Shown here: one piece after another, positions 22,657-35,924 of the stretch
Layout: each line of letters starts with the position of its first letter
Position numbering within the stretch: position 1 is the stretch's first letter
Source: Arctopsyche grandis
Lineage: Eukaryota; Arthropoda; Insecta; Trichoptera; Hydropsychidae
Length of the DNA stretch: 64,000 nt
Direction: 5' to 3'
NCBI RefSeq assembly: GCF_051622035.1
Contig: NC_135359.1
Coordinates: forward strand, 24,028,001 to 24,092,000
Made by a program: the position numbers and the translations under genes
Notes under the pieces: generated by a model
What the model saw: the letters and a program-made list of their open reading frames with translations, nothing else
What the model was told of the DNA's origin: nothing
Databases searched by the model: none

Positions 22657-25600
22657 ACATATTCATTTATTTCATATTTTAATTTGAGAACATCTCCAAT
22701 CATTACAATGATCGTTTTGTTTCCTTAGAATCTAGGAGAAAGTTTGCAATTCATATTTTTTATTTAAGCTTTTAAATTATATAATCGATAGTCCTTATTT
22801 ATTAAACTGGATCCTCTTCCAATGTCGAATCAGATCTACCCTGTTCTACCAACTATTCCTGCAATTCCTTTTTATATAGATCTTGCTCTTCTATGTATTA
22901 ACTATTCCCCTTCATATTGATCCATGTATTTTTTCTTTTTCTTGCTTTAAATTTCTATTATTTGGTCATTATTCTTGGTATCGGATATATTCCATATATT
23001 GAGAAATTTATAAACATAATCTATACATTGAAAAGCTGAAAATACTATGAGAATAAATTTAGGATGTGGTTCAATGAGTTCTTATACAGATGGAAGATAT
23101 ATTTATTTTATTTGTTGTGGCATTATAGGAATCCCTAAAAAACATTTGTACAGATAGAAATACATTTATAAATGCACATAAAAAACAATAGCATTTTAAT
23201 ATAATAATAGTAGATAAAGTAAAATTATATACATATTATATACAATTTATTTTTAGAAACTTATTTGATAACTGCTAGTTTCTGTTTTTAAAAAATATGT
23301 AAATTGTGTTCACATATAACATTGTGTTAACATTTTAAAAAATATGTAAATTGTATTTTGGGACTTTGTTAAAAATTTCATACATTTTTAGCAGGAATGC
23401 GAACTGACTATCTATTGTAGATTTGATATATGTCACCAAGTCAACTAGTTGTCGTTGCTTTAAAACATCATTCTTGGTCTATTCAATTACGAACTAAGTT
23501 TGGTGCTCGGATTTTTCCGTACAGGACGTTTCCGGAATCGAACTTTGAGGAAAATTTTTCGCTGACGCGATTTTTCCGTACACTGATTATTCTGGACACT
23601 GATTTTTCATTAATAAGTGATTTTTTCATTAATTAGTGATACCTAAAAATCATCAAACCATGCATGTACTTTTATTATATATACGTACATATATTAATGT
23701 CAACATAATTAATACGTACTTTTATTTCGAATTTTCAAATTTTCATTGATGATAAATATGTATAATCGCCGTCAAATTTGAATGAAATTTATCTCGCTGA
23801 TTTAATTATGAAACGCCTACGTGCATTGTTTTATTAAGTTGCTATAATAATAATAACTATAATTAAATAGCTCTGCTGGTATAAAGAAAAAAAATTGATT
23901 TAATATCCATTTTATTTTCTTGTGACGAACTAATTACATCATTTCAATCACTTTTGAAGTACTCTATTACGTTCATCATTTCTTTTGAATATATGTACAT
24001 ACATATATGTATGTAAAAAACGGTTTAAATTACAGTATAATGATATTAGACACGTGTATATACATACATACATATCTATGCATGTGAATCCACCATATCT
24101 AATGTGTTTTTTACATCTTGAGCGACATTGATAATGATGTAAATTTCACTTTTAAATAAATTCGTTACCACTTGATATATATTTTACTTTTTTTATAGGT
24201 ATTTGTAATATGAATGGACAGTTACTCTTATTCTATGTAAATAAAAGGTTAAGGATAACTGATATGATAGTCCTAGAGAAAGAGGAATAAACAAACAGTG
24301 AATGGAGATAATGGAGCGCGCATACAACCAATGCACAATGGTCCTTTCCTATTCTAATGGTAATTTCACGCATTTCACCACAGCAAAAATTATTATCCGA
24401 CCCTCTATATTTACAGCGGTTTCCCACCATTGTTGACATTAAAATAAATATCAAAAACCGAATTTAAAAAACAAAAATCCCACTGGAATATAAAGAAAGT
24501 ATTTACATTTTGTATTACATACATATATACGATTGTAATATATTTCAAATCAATAATAATGATTCATCTGTTACTTTTACTTTTCATTATTCTATTTGGA
24601 TTATCATTTCATTACGATCTACACGACTAAATTGCATATCATTGTTTGTGTTCTAAATATGTATACGCACATATGTATACTATATGTATAATGATTTGAT
24701 TCCATGTCATTACCAAAGTATTCACAACAAGTATGCAATTTCATATTGTTAATACGTTGTTGTATTTCAGTTCATTTGAATATACAAACAGTAATTCTAG
24801 AATAAAAATATTTTGATTTTTAAATGCTATTATTTTCACATGTATTTTACTATGTGTTCTGTTTTGAAATTAATACTGTTGGTTTTCCTTAAATAAAATA
24901 AAATAAAATAAATTTGATATTTTTATAATACACATGAGCAAGCAAGACGAGCAATAGTAAAGACATTTTTCGAATAATCTTACTAATTGTGAAATTCATT
25001 ACTTACATTTAATTATTTAAGTTCTCTGTTTTATCTTATGTTAATTTCCAAATTTTATGTATGACTACGTGTATGTTTATCCTTGAGTTTATTACTACCA
25101 GCGGAAACCTATAATTGGTCTTTTGTAATGTATTTTATTATTCGTTCTATTTTGATTTAAGACTGTTGGTTTTCCTTTTAAAATAAAATAAAACAAAATA
25201 AATTAATCGATATATGATAGGCGTATTTTATTTATTTACATGTATTCTTCAATTGTTGATTGTAGCAATTTATTATTGACAGTTGGACTACCGTTGAAGA
25301 TTGATTTAATAAGTTGTAGCGGTAACGTTATATTCGACTATTTATTGCTTTTAAAATATAAACCAGTTATTTCGTGAATAAATTTAATTACAATTGTATA
25401 ATAGCTGCTACTGCGTACAGATGTTTATTAGAAACTGCGTTATTCGAACTAATTCCGTTTTATTTTACATTGAAAGATATTCAAAGATATATTTGCATAT
25501 TTACTTTACAATACCAATCTCAGATTACCACTCTTATGTGAATGTATGTTGAAAAACGTATCGATGGTCAGTTCATTGATTGAGTTTCGAACGCGATTCG

Positions 25601-26056
25601 AATTCGGCGAAAGTTGACGATTCGCCAGATATGGTGGATTACATGCTACGGGTCAGATATTAATCGTTTTTTTTACGACAGGCCATACGTTTAATTGTAA
25701 TATAATTAATTTCCCGGTTCGGTATCCGCTGTTCAAATATTCGCTTCTCGGTAGTAGCGAGAGTGTGAGGGTTTCGGTGTGATCTTGCCATTATGCGCGC
25801 TGAATGAGGCTTTACTTCAGCACCGCATCAGGCCAGGGGCCACAATGTGGTAATTTCATTTACATAGTCCGACAGCGAACACCCTCTATGGTTAATGGCC
25901 GGACCCGGCAGGCAATTTCAAACTACAGATGTCATAAATAATTGTAATTGATTGTGTTTGCAGACCGAGCGTTGCGCTGCCCTGCGCTTTTGCAATTTCC
26001 CTATTATGTATAAGCGTCCTCCTTTCGGAAAATTCGATATACAAATGCCCTATTAT

Positions 26057-26134
<78 letters not shown>

Positions 26135-26670
26135 AACTTCTTAGGAATACTTTGAATAATCGAAACTAAATTCTACATGTAAACGTTCCTTTGATCTAGA
26201 TCCAATCTTCACCAGTTTTTCTCTACTTGTATTTAAAATATCAAAGTTATAGTTGTTGAGCTTAATTTATAAGCAAACTTAATTGCAATAAGTAGTGGGT
26301 ATTGAGAGTAATCGCCATTTGAAATCGTGAAATCATTTTGGACCAATAATAATTTCTTCGAGGCTTAGATAAAGAATTATATCGTTAGCTTGAGTTAAAT
26401 TTGTTTCATCAAAAAGCAACGTAATTCTAATCAAGATTGTTAAGGTTTTATATAATCGCTCAGTTTTATATAATATTACGAGACTAAGTAGACGAGGCTT
26501 ATGTTATTAGTCCAAAAAAAGCTTACTTATCGAAATTCTAATAAAATGTCGTACTAATTTTTTTTTATATATATATTTTTCCCATTATGAAGGATTGCCC
26601 CTGAACGATACTGAACTATGGTATTTCACTTTTAAATATATAAATGTATGGATTGTAAATTTTGAAATCA
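22657..26670. other. Intergenic
   Basis: A+T-rich. Two related words GACTGTTGGTTTTCCTT plus AAATAAAATAAAA at about 24865 and 25155 suggest remnants of one repeat. The block 25560-26040 is GC-richer and unique (candidate regulatory). No gene supported. Confidence 0.4.
26060..26129. repeat. (TA)n microsatellite, about 70 bp
   Basis: Uninterrupted TA dinucleotide run at the right edge of a GC-richer block (25740-26040). Confidence 0.97.
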
Positions 26671-26904
26671 TATTCAAATAGTGGTGAAATGGTTGTGAAT
26701 GGTTTTGTCAATTTGATGAGGAATGGTTAAACAATGAAATCAGATAAATTGGCAAACTCTGATCACTTGGAGTCACAAATATCCAAATCTGACCAACAGT
26801 ACCACTGAAATACTTCTGAAGAAATTAGTTTCAATCGAGGTCAACCCAGGGCTTGAACCCGGGAACGTAGCTAGCATTAATGCAACTACCGGACTATACT
26901 TTAT
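26671..26904 (-). mobile_element. tRNA-derived SINE, 5' part
   Basis: Body with AATCAGATAAATTGGCAAAC and TTGGAGTCACAAATATCC, then inverted B box GGGCTTGAACCC. The 3' tail is absent. Confidence 0.72.
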
Positions 26905-28271
26905 TATTCAAAAAATATTTACATATTATTAGAATATATTGAAATGATTATTTTAAAGCATAAGATGATGAAAGTATGAAAGTAAACAGTCGATAGGACA
27001 ATTTTAAATGTGTGCTCATTAGTTTCTTTACTACCAAACAATTGTTATTTACGAATTCATATTTAATTTCAATCAGAGCTCCATTACGGACTTTTGAATA
27101 GGTACTTGAATAGAAATCGCATGTGAATAGAAAATCAACAACTTTTTTTCGAATCCGGAGTAATATAGTTCTAGGATTGATACGATTGTCCACACATATC
27201 ATTCATACTATGTACATACGTATATTGAATAACTTTCTAATAATCAATTTTTTTGTCGTACATGTTTGTGAAATGCAAAATCCATAGACCTATACAACCT
27301 TTATACACATTCTTGCGATTATACGTGATGCGAATCCGATTCCAATAGCGCCTGATTATATGTAATTTTAAATTTAAACATAATCTATAGTAATTCTGTA
27401 GGAGCGAGCACGTATATGACTTTTATTTGCGAGTGCCATTTTTGTCTTTGTAATGATTAAAAGGTGAAGGAATTACGAATCGCGATCGTAGCATTGTAAT
27501 AGTGAATAATACCCAAAGCACGACTTACTTAATTGGATATGAATGCATGATTTCATTCCGGGGAGATATTTGGAAAGCGATGATTTACAACATGTAGCTA
27601 ATGTAACAGCAGCGGTCTTCAACGTACACGGATGCTTTGTCAACCTTCGTGAGAAATGAAAATTTCCATTTCCAATTCATATTATGTATTATATTCATCA
27701 AAATCAACTTCAAAATCCATTTATATATGTATGTACGTACATTCTGAATAGGAACAGGTCTTAATGCATTTCCTCAAACGGAACAATATATTGACATATT
27801 GTGATTTATCAAATAAATGCATTTGTTATGTACATATGTACAATACAAATCCAATGACTGTATTTATGTAACGTCACTTTGAACTCTCGAGTACATTTTA
27901 GAATGTAATGAAATCATTTAAAGTAATGATGCACTAACATATTATTCACAATCACAATTTTTTAGCTTTCGTTAAATGTAGATACGTCTTTAAAGATTTG
28001 CATGCAAATTTAACTTCACGTATTTCATCATATACATACATATTTACCACAATATTCACAGCCGTGACTTAGTCGATTTAATGTATATAAACCATGAGCC
28101 ACATACATACATATATACATATGTAGATACTGATAAAGTTTGAAAATGTTTATTTGATTTCATAATAAAATGTTCACATATTTACATACATTTAATAGTA
28201 CTTGTAAAAATTTTAAATTGAAATCAATAGTTTAATTTTAGACTACGCCAATTTTATCTATAAATATATCA
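26905..28271. other. Intergenic
   Basis: Nothing recognisable; 27340-27660 is a moderate-complexity unique block. ACATATGT-type microsatellites near 27725, 27830 and 28105. Confidence 0.4.
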
Positions 28272-28279
28272 TATGTAGG

Positions 28280-29889
28280 CAGTGGCGGACTGGCCATACA
28301 AGCGAACATGCCCGATGGCATGGGGGCCCCACTATCTTTTAGAAAATATGGGCCCTCAGTAAAATTAAATAACTTTTTAACTACTTCACGTGTGTAAAAA
28401 TTTATAGGATATTGCACTTTGGGACATAAAGTTTGGGTATTTCAACAAAACAAATTTCTTACGACATACACAAACAACTAATACCAGCTTTAACAGCGCA
28501 AGGATCGGTTAACTTTTTTTATTAGGCTCGAAATGTAAGTTTCAACATTTACGTGGGCCCTTTTGCCGGGCCCATTTCCAACCTCAAGATTATGTATATA
28601 CCAATATCTATGTAACGACTACCTACTGAAATAAAAATGGGAATAAACGAATTTCTGTGAATAATATAAACTGAATTGCTTAAATCAATTTTGATAGGAC
28701 AATTCATTATCAACCAGCGATTTAAATTTACTTCATACTTTCAAAATAACATTTGATTATACATACTTCGACGATATAGTAAGATTTAAATACACAATTT
28801 TAAATAGTGGAAGAAAAATCCGGTAAACTGCCAACAGGAGTAAAATGTCACTTTCAATCAACGGGTGTTCACGAAATTTTATATATCAAGCATTAGGTTT
28901 ATTATTATAGATATGAAATGTCAGTTCAATACGTCGAAAAGTTTCCGAGAAAAAAATAAAAATACCTCGATCTTATAGGGTAAAAGTACTACTTCCGGTT
29001 GAGATAAAAATAATTTTATATATACGAATACATATATAAAATAATAAAAAGATACAGAAACACACACTCAGACACACAGAGCCGCATTTTTCTATATTAT
29101 GTAAACGTGATCAGTAGAGGTAGGATAGTCACAGTGCTATCCATTGTTCCATTGTTGTAAATCCTTTGTAAAAAAGGTTCGGCAAACCTTTAACAATGCA
29201 TTTACAACCTTTGAACAATACGCGGCACCTTCTGGGTCCGGTGACTAGTGATCAGTGATCGATTCTGAGTTCGAATTTTCGCTTGTTGTTATTACGTACA
29301 TATGTACATAGGTAAAGTGAAAAGACAATCGGTAGAAATTAAGTTAATTGATAGTTTTTTAGTGACTCAGTTTGATGGTCTATTTATTTTGTTGACCATG
29401 TGAAGATTTTTGGAAAAAATTTTTCGCCTGCGGCGCTTTTTACATAATATTTTTTTATATTGATTTTTTCAAAAATTAGTTATAAAATATGAAAAAAATA
29501 AGGGTATTTTTGAAAAAATATTATATAAAAAGCTAAAATTTTCATATTTTATAACTCAATAGGGGGTATGCAAAGAATATTTTCCATTTTTATTCCGATA
29601 TAAAAAAGATTTTTTAAAAAAATATTCAATTTTGCATTCTTACCTAGGACAAGGGTTAAAACTAAATATACAATGTAATTTATGGATCTATGGGCTTTTG
29701 CCATTTTTCTTGTACCTAAATTTGTTTATTCCATTTTTTAAAATTCCATTTATTTTTTACCCTTGATTTTTAGCGTGATGGAAAGAAGACAATTTTGTTA
29801 TATGGGGGGGAGGGGGGACAAATTTTTGTAACCCCGGGGGCCCCCTTTGACTCCTGGCATGCACTGATTTCAGTCCCAGTCCGCCACTG
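28280..29889. mobile_element. hAT element, 1610 bp, non-autonomous
   Basis: Ends CAGTGGCGGACTGG and CCAGTCCGCCACTG are perfect inverted repeats, flanked by a perfect 8-bp TSD TATGTAGG (28272-28279 and 29890-29897). GGGGGCCCC blocks lie just inside both ends. No transposase is recognisable. A copy of another small TIR unit is inserted at about 29108-29258. Confidence 0.92.
29108..29258 (-). mobile_element. Copy of the AGTSATSACT-family unit nested in the hAT element
   Basis: Reverse-orientation copy of the unit at 35774-35924: shares GAGGTAGGATAGTCACAGTG, the GGTTCGGCAAACC block, ACAATGCATTTACAACC and CCGGTGACTAGT. Its junctions read GATCAG instead of GATGAC. Its position inside 28280-29889 shows it inserted after the hAT element. 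Confidence 0.75.
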
Positions 29890-30129
29890 TATGTAGGTAT
29901 ATATATGAGAAATCTATGGATAAATTCCTTCCCAGGATTGAATTGTATATATGTATGTATGGTGCATCTTTAGACTGTAATACTGATAAGTTTACGGTTT
30001 GGCAAAATTGAGTTATTAATGCAGTTTTACTCCCATCTTTATAGCATTGCTGTGTGATAAACTTATACTTTTTTACATATAAATTCCTTTCCAATACCTT
30101 TTAATGTATCTATTATAAACTTATACAAA

Positions 30130-30250
30130 CATAGCCACAGCATAGTGCACTGGTAGAGCTATTGCATGCCAGTAGAGAGGTCATGGGTTCAAGCTCCGAC
30201 CAAATGCGATGCTGGCTACATATGTAGATCTTATGGGTATAAAATTTAAA
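30130..30250 (+). mobile_element. Divergent tRNA-like SINE head
   Basis: GCACTGGTAGAGCTATTGC (A-box-like TGGTAGAGC) and GTCATGGGTTCAAGCTCC (B box) spaced as in a tRNA, ending in GATGCTGGCT. No acceptor-stem pairing expected of a real tRNA; the remainder of the SINE body is not evident. Confidence 0.5.
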
Positions 30251-30744
30251 CAAATATGGTACGTCTATAAATCGGACGGTTGCTATAAATCGGTATCGTT
30301 CCCCTCAGTTTCTCACAAATTTGAGTTGTGAATTATATTATTCTTATGAAATACTATGTACCTACTTAATGTATTTCTGGCAAAATTTGCTGTATTTAAA
30401 AATTTTGTTGATTGTCCATAGATGTCTCTATTGTATTTTGTCCTGTTATGTTTGGAAAATTGTTATTACTACAAAAATAATCTTACCATATGTGTCGCCT
30501 TGGACTAATTTCTGTCATGACACATATGATGTATTACATATAATCAAAAATATACAAAATATGCTCTATACATGCGATAGTTTCATGCACTATACACTAT
30601 AAATATGCTATTTTAAGAAGAATAAGTCATCAGCAGAATATAACGAACATGTGCTAGATGAGTCTTCAATTTTCAATTGAAGATTAAAAAAATAGAGAAA
30701 GATTCCGGAAAAATCTATTCATATTTTCATATTTTTATTGAACA

Positions 30745-31221
30745 CTAGTTGTTTTACCCGACTTTGCTCAGTATTTGTAATATAAACAGCTTAAACATGG
30801 CGAATATAATATATGCCCACTTTAGAGGTCAATTAACACAACCAATAAAGCCCTCTACATGAGGCCACCCCCCCCCCCCCCCAACGAATACAGTCTAAGA
30901 GACCCTTTCGTCGGAGAACGAGACTGTTGTCCGGCAATAGCACTAGAACAACCCCATATCACTGTTGTATTAAAAAAAGGAAACACTGCAGTATAACTAT
31001 ATTGTAAACATACATAAATTTAACGAAAAAATTTAATAGTCGAATAGGCGAATCTAATAGTAAATATTCATTTGTTTTTTTATTAAATTTATTTGAATCG
31101 AAAAAAAATTTTCAAATTCAACAATATCGAATCGTCGTCATAGAAACTTTGATTTGTTTTTCGATTACCAACAATCCTTACATACATACATACAAAGTCT
31201 TTTTAGAAATTATATATTAGA
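30745..31221 (-). mobile_element. Non-autonomous Helitron, 477 bp
   Basis: Reading leftward it starts A|TCTAATATATAATTTCT and ends GGGTAAAACAACTAG|T. Shares its 5' end with the elements at 19585-19878 and 46569-47256. A C15 run (30868-30882) lies inside. Confidence 0.75.
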
Positions 31222-33461
31222 TTGAGCACCTCTGGCAAGCCAGTCGACAGTGGCATTGGCCGACGCTCGTGATATATGGTAGCATTGTGATGTTAATGCG
31301 AGGACCGCGGTCGGGACCGGGACCGGGACTGGGACGCATTCGACCCACCAAACTTACGATATTAAACCATCCTTTCATATCGACCACTGGTTATGACCCT
31401 TTAACTGTGCTAAGCGAATTGTTAACTGCCATCCTTCCACTAGCAACTAGTCAACAATTATTTTAATCCGTCATTAAAAACTTTCAAATATTTTTTACAA
31501 GCATTCATAATATGCCTTCATTTAATTTTATCAATAGTCGATTTTTTTCTAGTATTGTTTCCTATCCGCACTTTCTCCCATATGTAGAATCCTCCACGAA
31601 TCACACGCTCTGCTCCTCGTCAATGAGATAATTGCATGAAGGCATTGTTCAACGCTTATTTTTCACATCGGACGTTTTATAGGTACATGCATACATAGAT
31701 GTACCTATAGTGTATCAGATCATTAAAGCTCCGTTAATATTATGTAGATTTATAAGCGAGCGAAGACACTCGGTTCGAATTAGCCCTTCATTGCACCAGC
31801 CTCCCAGCGAAACAGCCTCCGTAATCATTCTCATACATATTCATTATAGTCTAATTAATCATTTCTCATACCCAGGTACGTAAGCTGTGCGCCAACAAAG
31901 CGAAAGGGGTAGTGCGAATATTAGACGAGGGTAAAGGGAAACTTTAGATGTATAGGTATGTACGTTTATATTTCTCTATATGTATATTCCAACATTCATA
32001 CCAAACGTTCTGTGTAAAAGTAAACAAATACCATTATATATCAAAGAGCATCATAGCTAAATTTCATATACGTATGTGCATATCTAAGACGTTCTACTAG
32101 TTGATGACAATTTAAGCATCTCGCAAAAGAGGATCGAAAACCAAACTGTGAAGTTTAATTCGACATCAAATCTTTAGACTAATTTTACAATAAAAAAATA
32201 GTAGGCAGTAAAAAATAGAAGAATACTATTTGGGTAATTTTCCAGTTACAGTCTAATACGCCTAAGAAAATCATTGAATAGATGAAAAACGTTAAAATTC
32301 AGCGTGAATTAATGCGACTCGAGTCTCTGTGAATAGAAAGATTTATACCTTCAATGAATTTTGATTGTTACAAATCGCTTAGTGTCAAATGCGAAAATGT
32401 CTTCTATTGTCGCTGTATAGTCGAGAACTAATGTCTATAATGACAATGTGTCAGTGTTATATCTCTGCAAATTTATTTGGAATTATACGCAAATTTTAAT
32501 CTCGCTGCTAAAAAAAAAATATTTCTTCTGTTCTCCTGTTGAAAAGAAATTCCACTTTTGAGGCATTGAATAAATAAACTACGTACTAAGTTTATTTTAT
32601 ATATCAAGTTTTTGCAAATCATTCATCGGTTGAACAATACTAAAAGAGTCACGAACTTTTCGCAATGCTAACCTTTCTCAATTTAAATGTGCTAGGATTG
32701 CTAAAAAAAATAATAGAAAAGTACCACTTTCGACGTATGGTTTATCAATTATTGACGCGTAATAATATACGTCGTTAATGAATCGGTGAAGCCTTTTGTC
32801 TGTTGAAAAATATCGCTACAACCTTTTTTTTTATCGGGAACCTTTCATCTTTCGCAAAAATAATAACGACGATAATTCTGCTGTGAGTCATTTTTTACAA
32901 ACACACATAACAGAAATAGACAGCGTTGAATGCTTTTAAGCTTCAGTATCGCCATGTCAAGATTCTCAAATTAATTAGCAACCTCGTGCCAAAAAAAGCA
33001 TTCGATGCGATAATTGAAGCTTTGCACATTGGATCTGAAGACTTTTAACACCTTTCTTCTTGACACTTGGTATTTATATATCATTTTTCGAGACTGAAAA
33101 AAAATCAATTGTGGATAGATACGTATATAATAGCAGGTTGTACATATATTGAACTATCACTGAACAACCTGCTGTGCATAGAGCGAATCTTATTTGCCTC
33201 TTTTTCTTATTCCGTCCTCACCACCAACCACAACAAATCGATTTTGACTTAAGTATAGCCCATTAAAGTTGAAATTTTCAACAAATCTGACATCGCGAAC
33301 GATTTGTTGACCGTAGAAATTTAGTACTTAAGCCGAATAGCCGAAAAGATAATTTGCCAACTGATCTGTCATTTATTCACGAAAAATCTAAGGTACTGTC
33401 ATTCATGGACTTTTAGGACGTTTTAGCTTTTAGGTCAGTCGCTTTAAAGTTGTGCCAATTA
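31222..33461. other. Intergenic
   Basis: 31222-31460 is GC-richer with GGGACC repeats near 31312-31333. 31560-31900 is unique, moderate complexity. No gene or named repeat seen. Confidence 0.4.
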
Positions 33462-33548
33462 TATCATCATCATCTGCAGCCATTAAACATCTACTACTGG
33501 ATAAAAACCTCTCCAACATGTTTTCATTCATCCATTTCCTCTTACATA

Positions 33549-33606
<58 letters not shown>

Positions 33607-33800
33607 ATTTCATCCACTCATCTTACTTGCACTCTTTTAAATTATCTCGGGTACCATTTCAGCACTTTCATCCATTCTTCTAGCTACGTGACCCATTCAT
33701 TGCCATTTCAATCTCTTCACTCTTTTATTATATAAACAACCCTTGTCATACTTCACACCCACGTATTCCGTTTACAATGTCTCCCCGCTATGCCAAGTAT
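33462..33800 (-). mobile_element. RTE-like 3' end, decayed copy
   Basis: Begins with ATCATCATCATCTGCAGCC, the complement of the GAT tail, then TCTCGGGTACCATTTC and CCATTTCAATCTCTTCACTC, complements of the RT C-terminal region. Interrupted by a (TA)n run. Confidence 0.7.
33553..33601. repeat. (TA)n microsatellite, about 49 bp
   Basis: TA run that interrupts an RTE-like fragment (33462-33800). Confidence 0.96.
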
Positions 33801-34517
33801 ACATATTGTGTTCTATACTTCTCTAAGTGCATTTTATTTTAATTTATTTAAAATTATACCAAGAAGACTCAACAGGCAAACCCGATGCGTCGTCCTGGGT
33901 TTGAACTTTATGCAACATTCAAGGCCCATTCAAGTTTCGCATCCGTACGTACGCAAGCCCGGCTCGAGGGTATATGGCGCCCTAGGCAGATTGTTTTACA
34001 GCGTCCCCATCCTTAACATTTTTTAAACAATAAAATTTACATGTTAATATTATATTAAATAAGAAAATTATTTTATGATAATATTCTTCATTCTGCATTC
34101 CTTCATCTTTGTTCGTTTCCATTGTTTTACTTTTTCTTTCAATATTCAATTTAATCGCAATATTTTCTGCCTCCTGGAAAATATTTTACAAATTTTTGTC
34201 ACATCAATAGTCCTGAATATGGAATATGTATTGTAATAAACGGGCAATGAGAGAATGAGCGCTGCACTCTGGGTTGCTTTTAATATTTTCGTTGAATTCA
34301 TACTGAATATTTCGTTTAACGTCACCTTTCAGTAGTAGGTATTTTTTTTAAATACAATACCAAGTAACCATTTGTACCGACGATAGTTTACTGATAGACA
34401 ATTTTTATTCGCATGTCGTTGATATGTGACGATCGACTGCCTGCGTCCTGTAAATTGTAATATGTTATACACTGTATTGTTACGAGTAGAAAAATTAAGT
34501 TGAATATACCTATAAAA

Positions 34518-34798
34518 TCTATATATATAAAAATGAATGTCTGTGTATTTGTCTGTCTGTCTGTTTGTCTCGAATAGGCTCCTAAACCATTGAACTGATT
34601 ACGATGGAACTTTCAGGATTTTTTGTATGCATGTCTGGGACGATTACCGGGAACGGAAACGGGAAAAACGGGAATGAGTGTTATTGCAACGCAATAATTT
34701 CAAATATGTTCGCTGTCTGCGTTTTTCCGACAAATGGGAACGGGAACGGGAATTGCATGCGTTATTGTGGCATTGCAACGCATGTCGGGTTCAGCTAG
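34518..34798 (+). mobile_element. Non-autonomous Helitron, 281 bp, both termini intact
   Basis: Begins A|TCTATATATATAAAAATG and ends CAGCTAG|T: a 5' TC and 3' CTRR end between host A and T, as for Helitrons. Near the 3' end, CATGCGTT...AACGCATG forms a hairpin stem just before CTAG. Contains a TCTGTC microsatellite. Confidence 0.82.
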
Positions 34799-34918
34799 TG
34801 TTTTATGTTCAAAGGAAGTAATTGTTTTTCAATTCTGTAATAAAAAAATAAAAATAAATGAGTGCGCCCCTGAACACATGTCTAGTTCGCTGCCCTTTTG
34901 AGCCGGACCAGTCCATAC

Positions 34919-35924
34919 GCCATCACTAAAGGGCGGATAGGGAGCGTGCTTTTTCCAGGAATTGGGCGTTTTGGGTCTTTTTACAAAGCTATAGTGCAAA
35001 AAAAAAGTTTCGGCGAACCTTTAACAAAGCACGGCCAACAATTAACAATGAACAGCACGCTTTCATTTCGCTCACTAGTCATCACTAGAGACCATCACTA
35101 CTGTTGATTTATATTTTTAACCTTTTTTTTGCTCTTTAAAGACCAAAACAAAAGGTTAACAATAGAAATTAACAAAAGAAACCCATTTATTTCGAGCTGG
35201 CGCATCCTAGGACCGCTCACTAGTGATGACTAGTCACCGGAGTCTGAGGGGGCCGTGTATTGTTCAAAGGTTGTAAATGCATTGTTAAAGGTTTGCCGAA
35301 CAATGGATAGCACTGTGACTATCCTACCTCTAGTGATGACTATAGAACCGAGCCACTTTGCGCCGTTCATTGTTTATTTGCTCTCTAGCTTTGTAGTACA
35401 AAGCTAGAGAGCAAAAAAAAAATGGTTCACCATAAAAATTAGCAATGCACGGCGAACAATGAGCAATGAACGGCGCAAAGTGGCTCCGGTCTATAGTCAT
35501 CACTAGAGGTAGGATAGTCACAGTGCTATCCATTGTTCGGCAAACCTTTAACAATGCATTTACAACCTTTGAACAATACACGGCCCCCTCAGACTCCGGT
35601 GACTAGTCATCACTAGTGAGCGGTCCTAGGATGCGCCAGCTCGAAATAAATGGGTTTCTTTTGTTAATTTCTATTGTTAACCTTTTGTTTTGGTCTTTAA
35701 AGAGCAAAAAAAAAGGTTAAAAATATAAATCAACAGTAGGATCCCGTTTCAGCGCAATGTTGCGCCGCTCTTTAGTCATCACTAGTCACCGGACCCAGAA
35801 GGTGCCGCGTATTGTTCAAAAGTTGTAAATGCATTGTTAAAGGTTTGCTGAACCTTTTTTACAAAGGATTTACAACAATGGAACAATGGATAGCACTGTG
35901 ACTATCCTACCTCTAGTCATCACT
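34919..35924. repeat. Chained palindromic array of small TIR units
   Basis: Units are separated by a 10-bp junction AGTGATGACT or its complement AGTCATCACT at 35077, 35222, 35332, 35495, 35605, 35774 and 35915 (a degenerate one near 34919). Central unit 35332-35504 is a fold-back with about 40-bp inverted ends (AGCCACTTTGCGCCGTTCAT). Around it the flanking units repeat in mirror order, so 35101-35395 and 35397-35736 are near-perfect reverse complements centred on 35396. The unit 35774-35924 repeats the second layer once more. Confidence 0.85.

Noticed and set aside
30130..30218. Possible tRNA gene
   Set aside because: A- and B-box-like words are present but the acceptor stem and cloverleaf do not pair well; better explained as a SINE head.
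33930..34020. CCCGGCTCGAGGG...GGCGCCCTAGGC, transposon-end-like words
   Set aside because: Feels like a dispersed repeat end, but no second terminus or duplication was found within the window.
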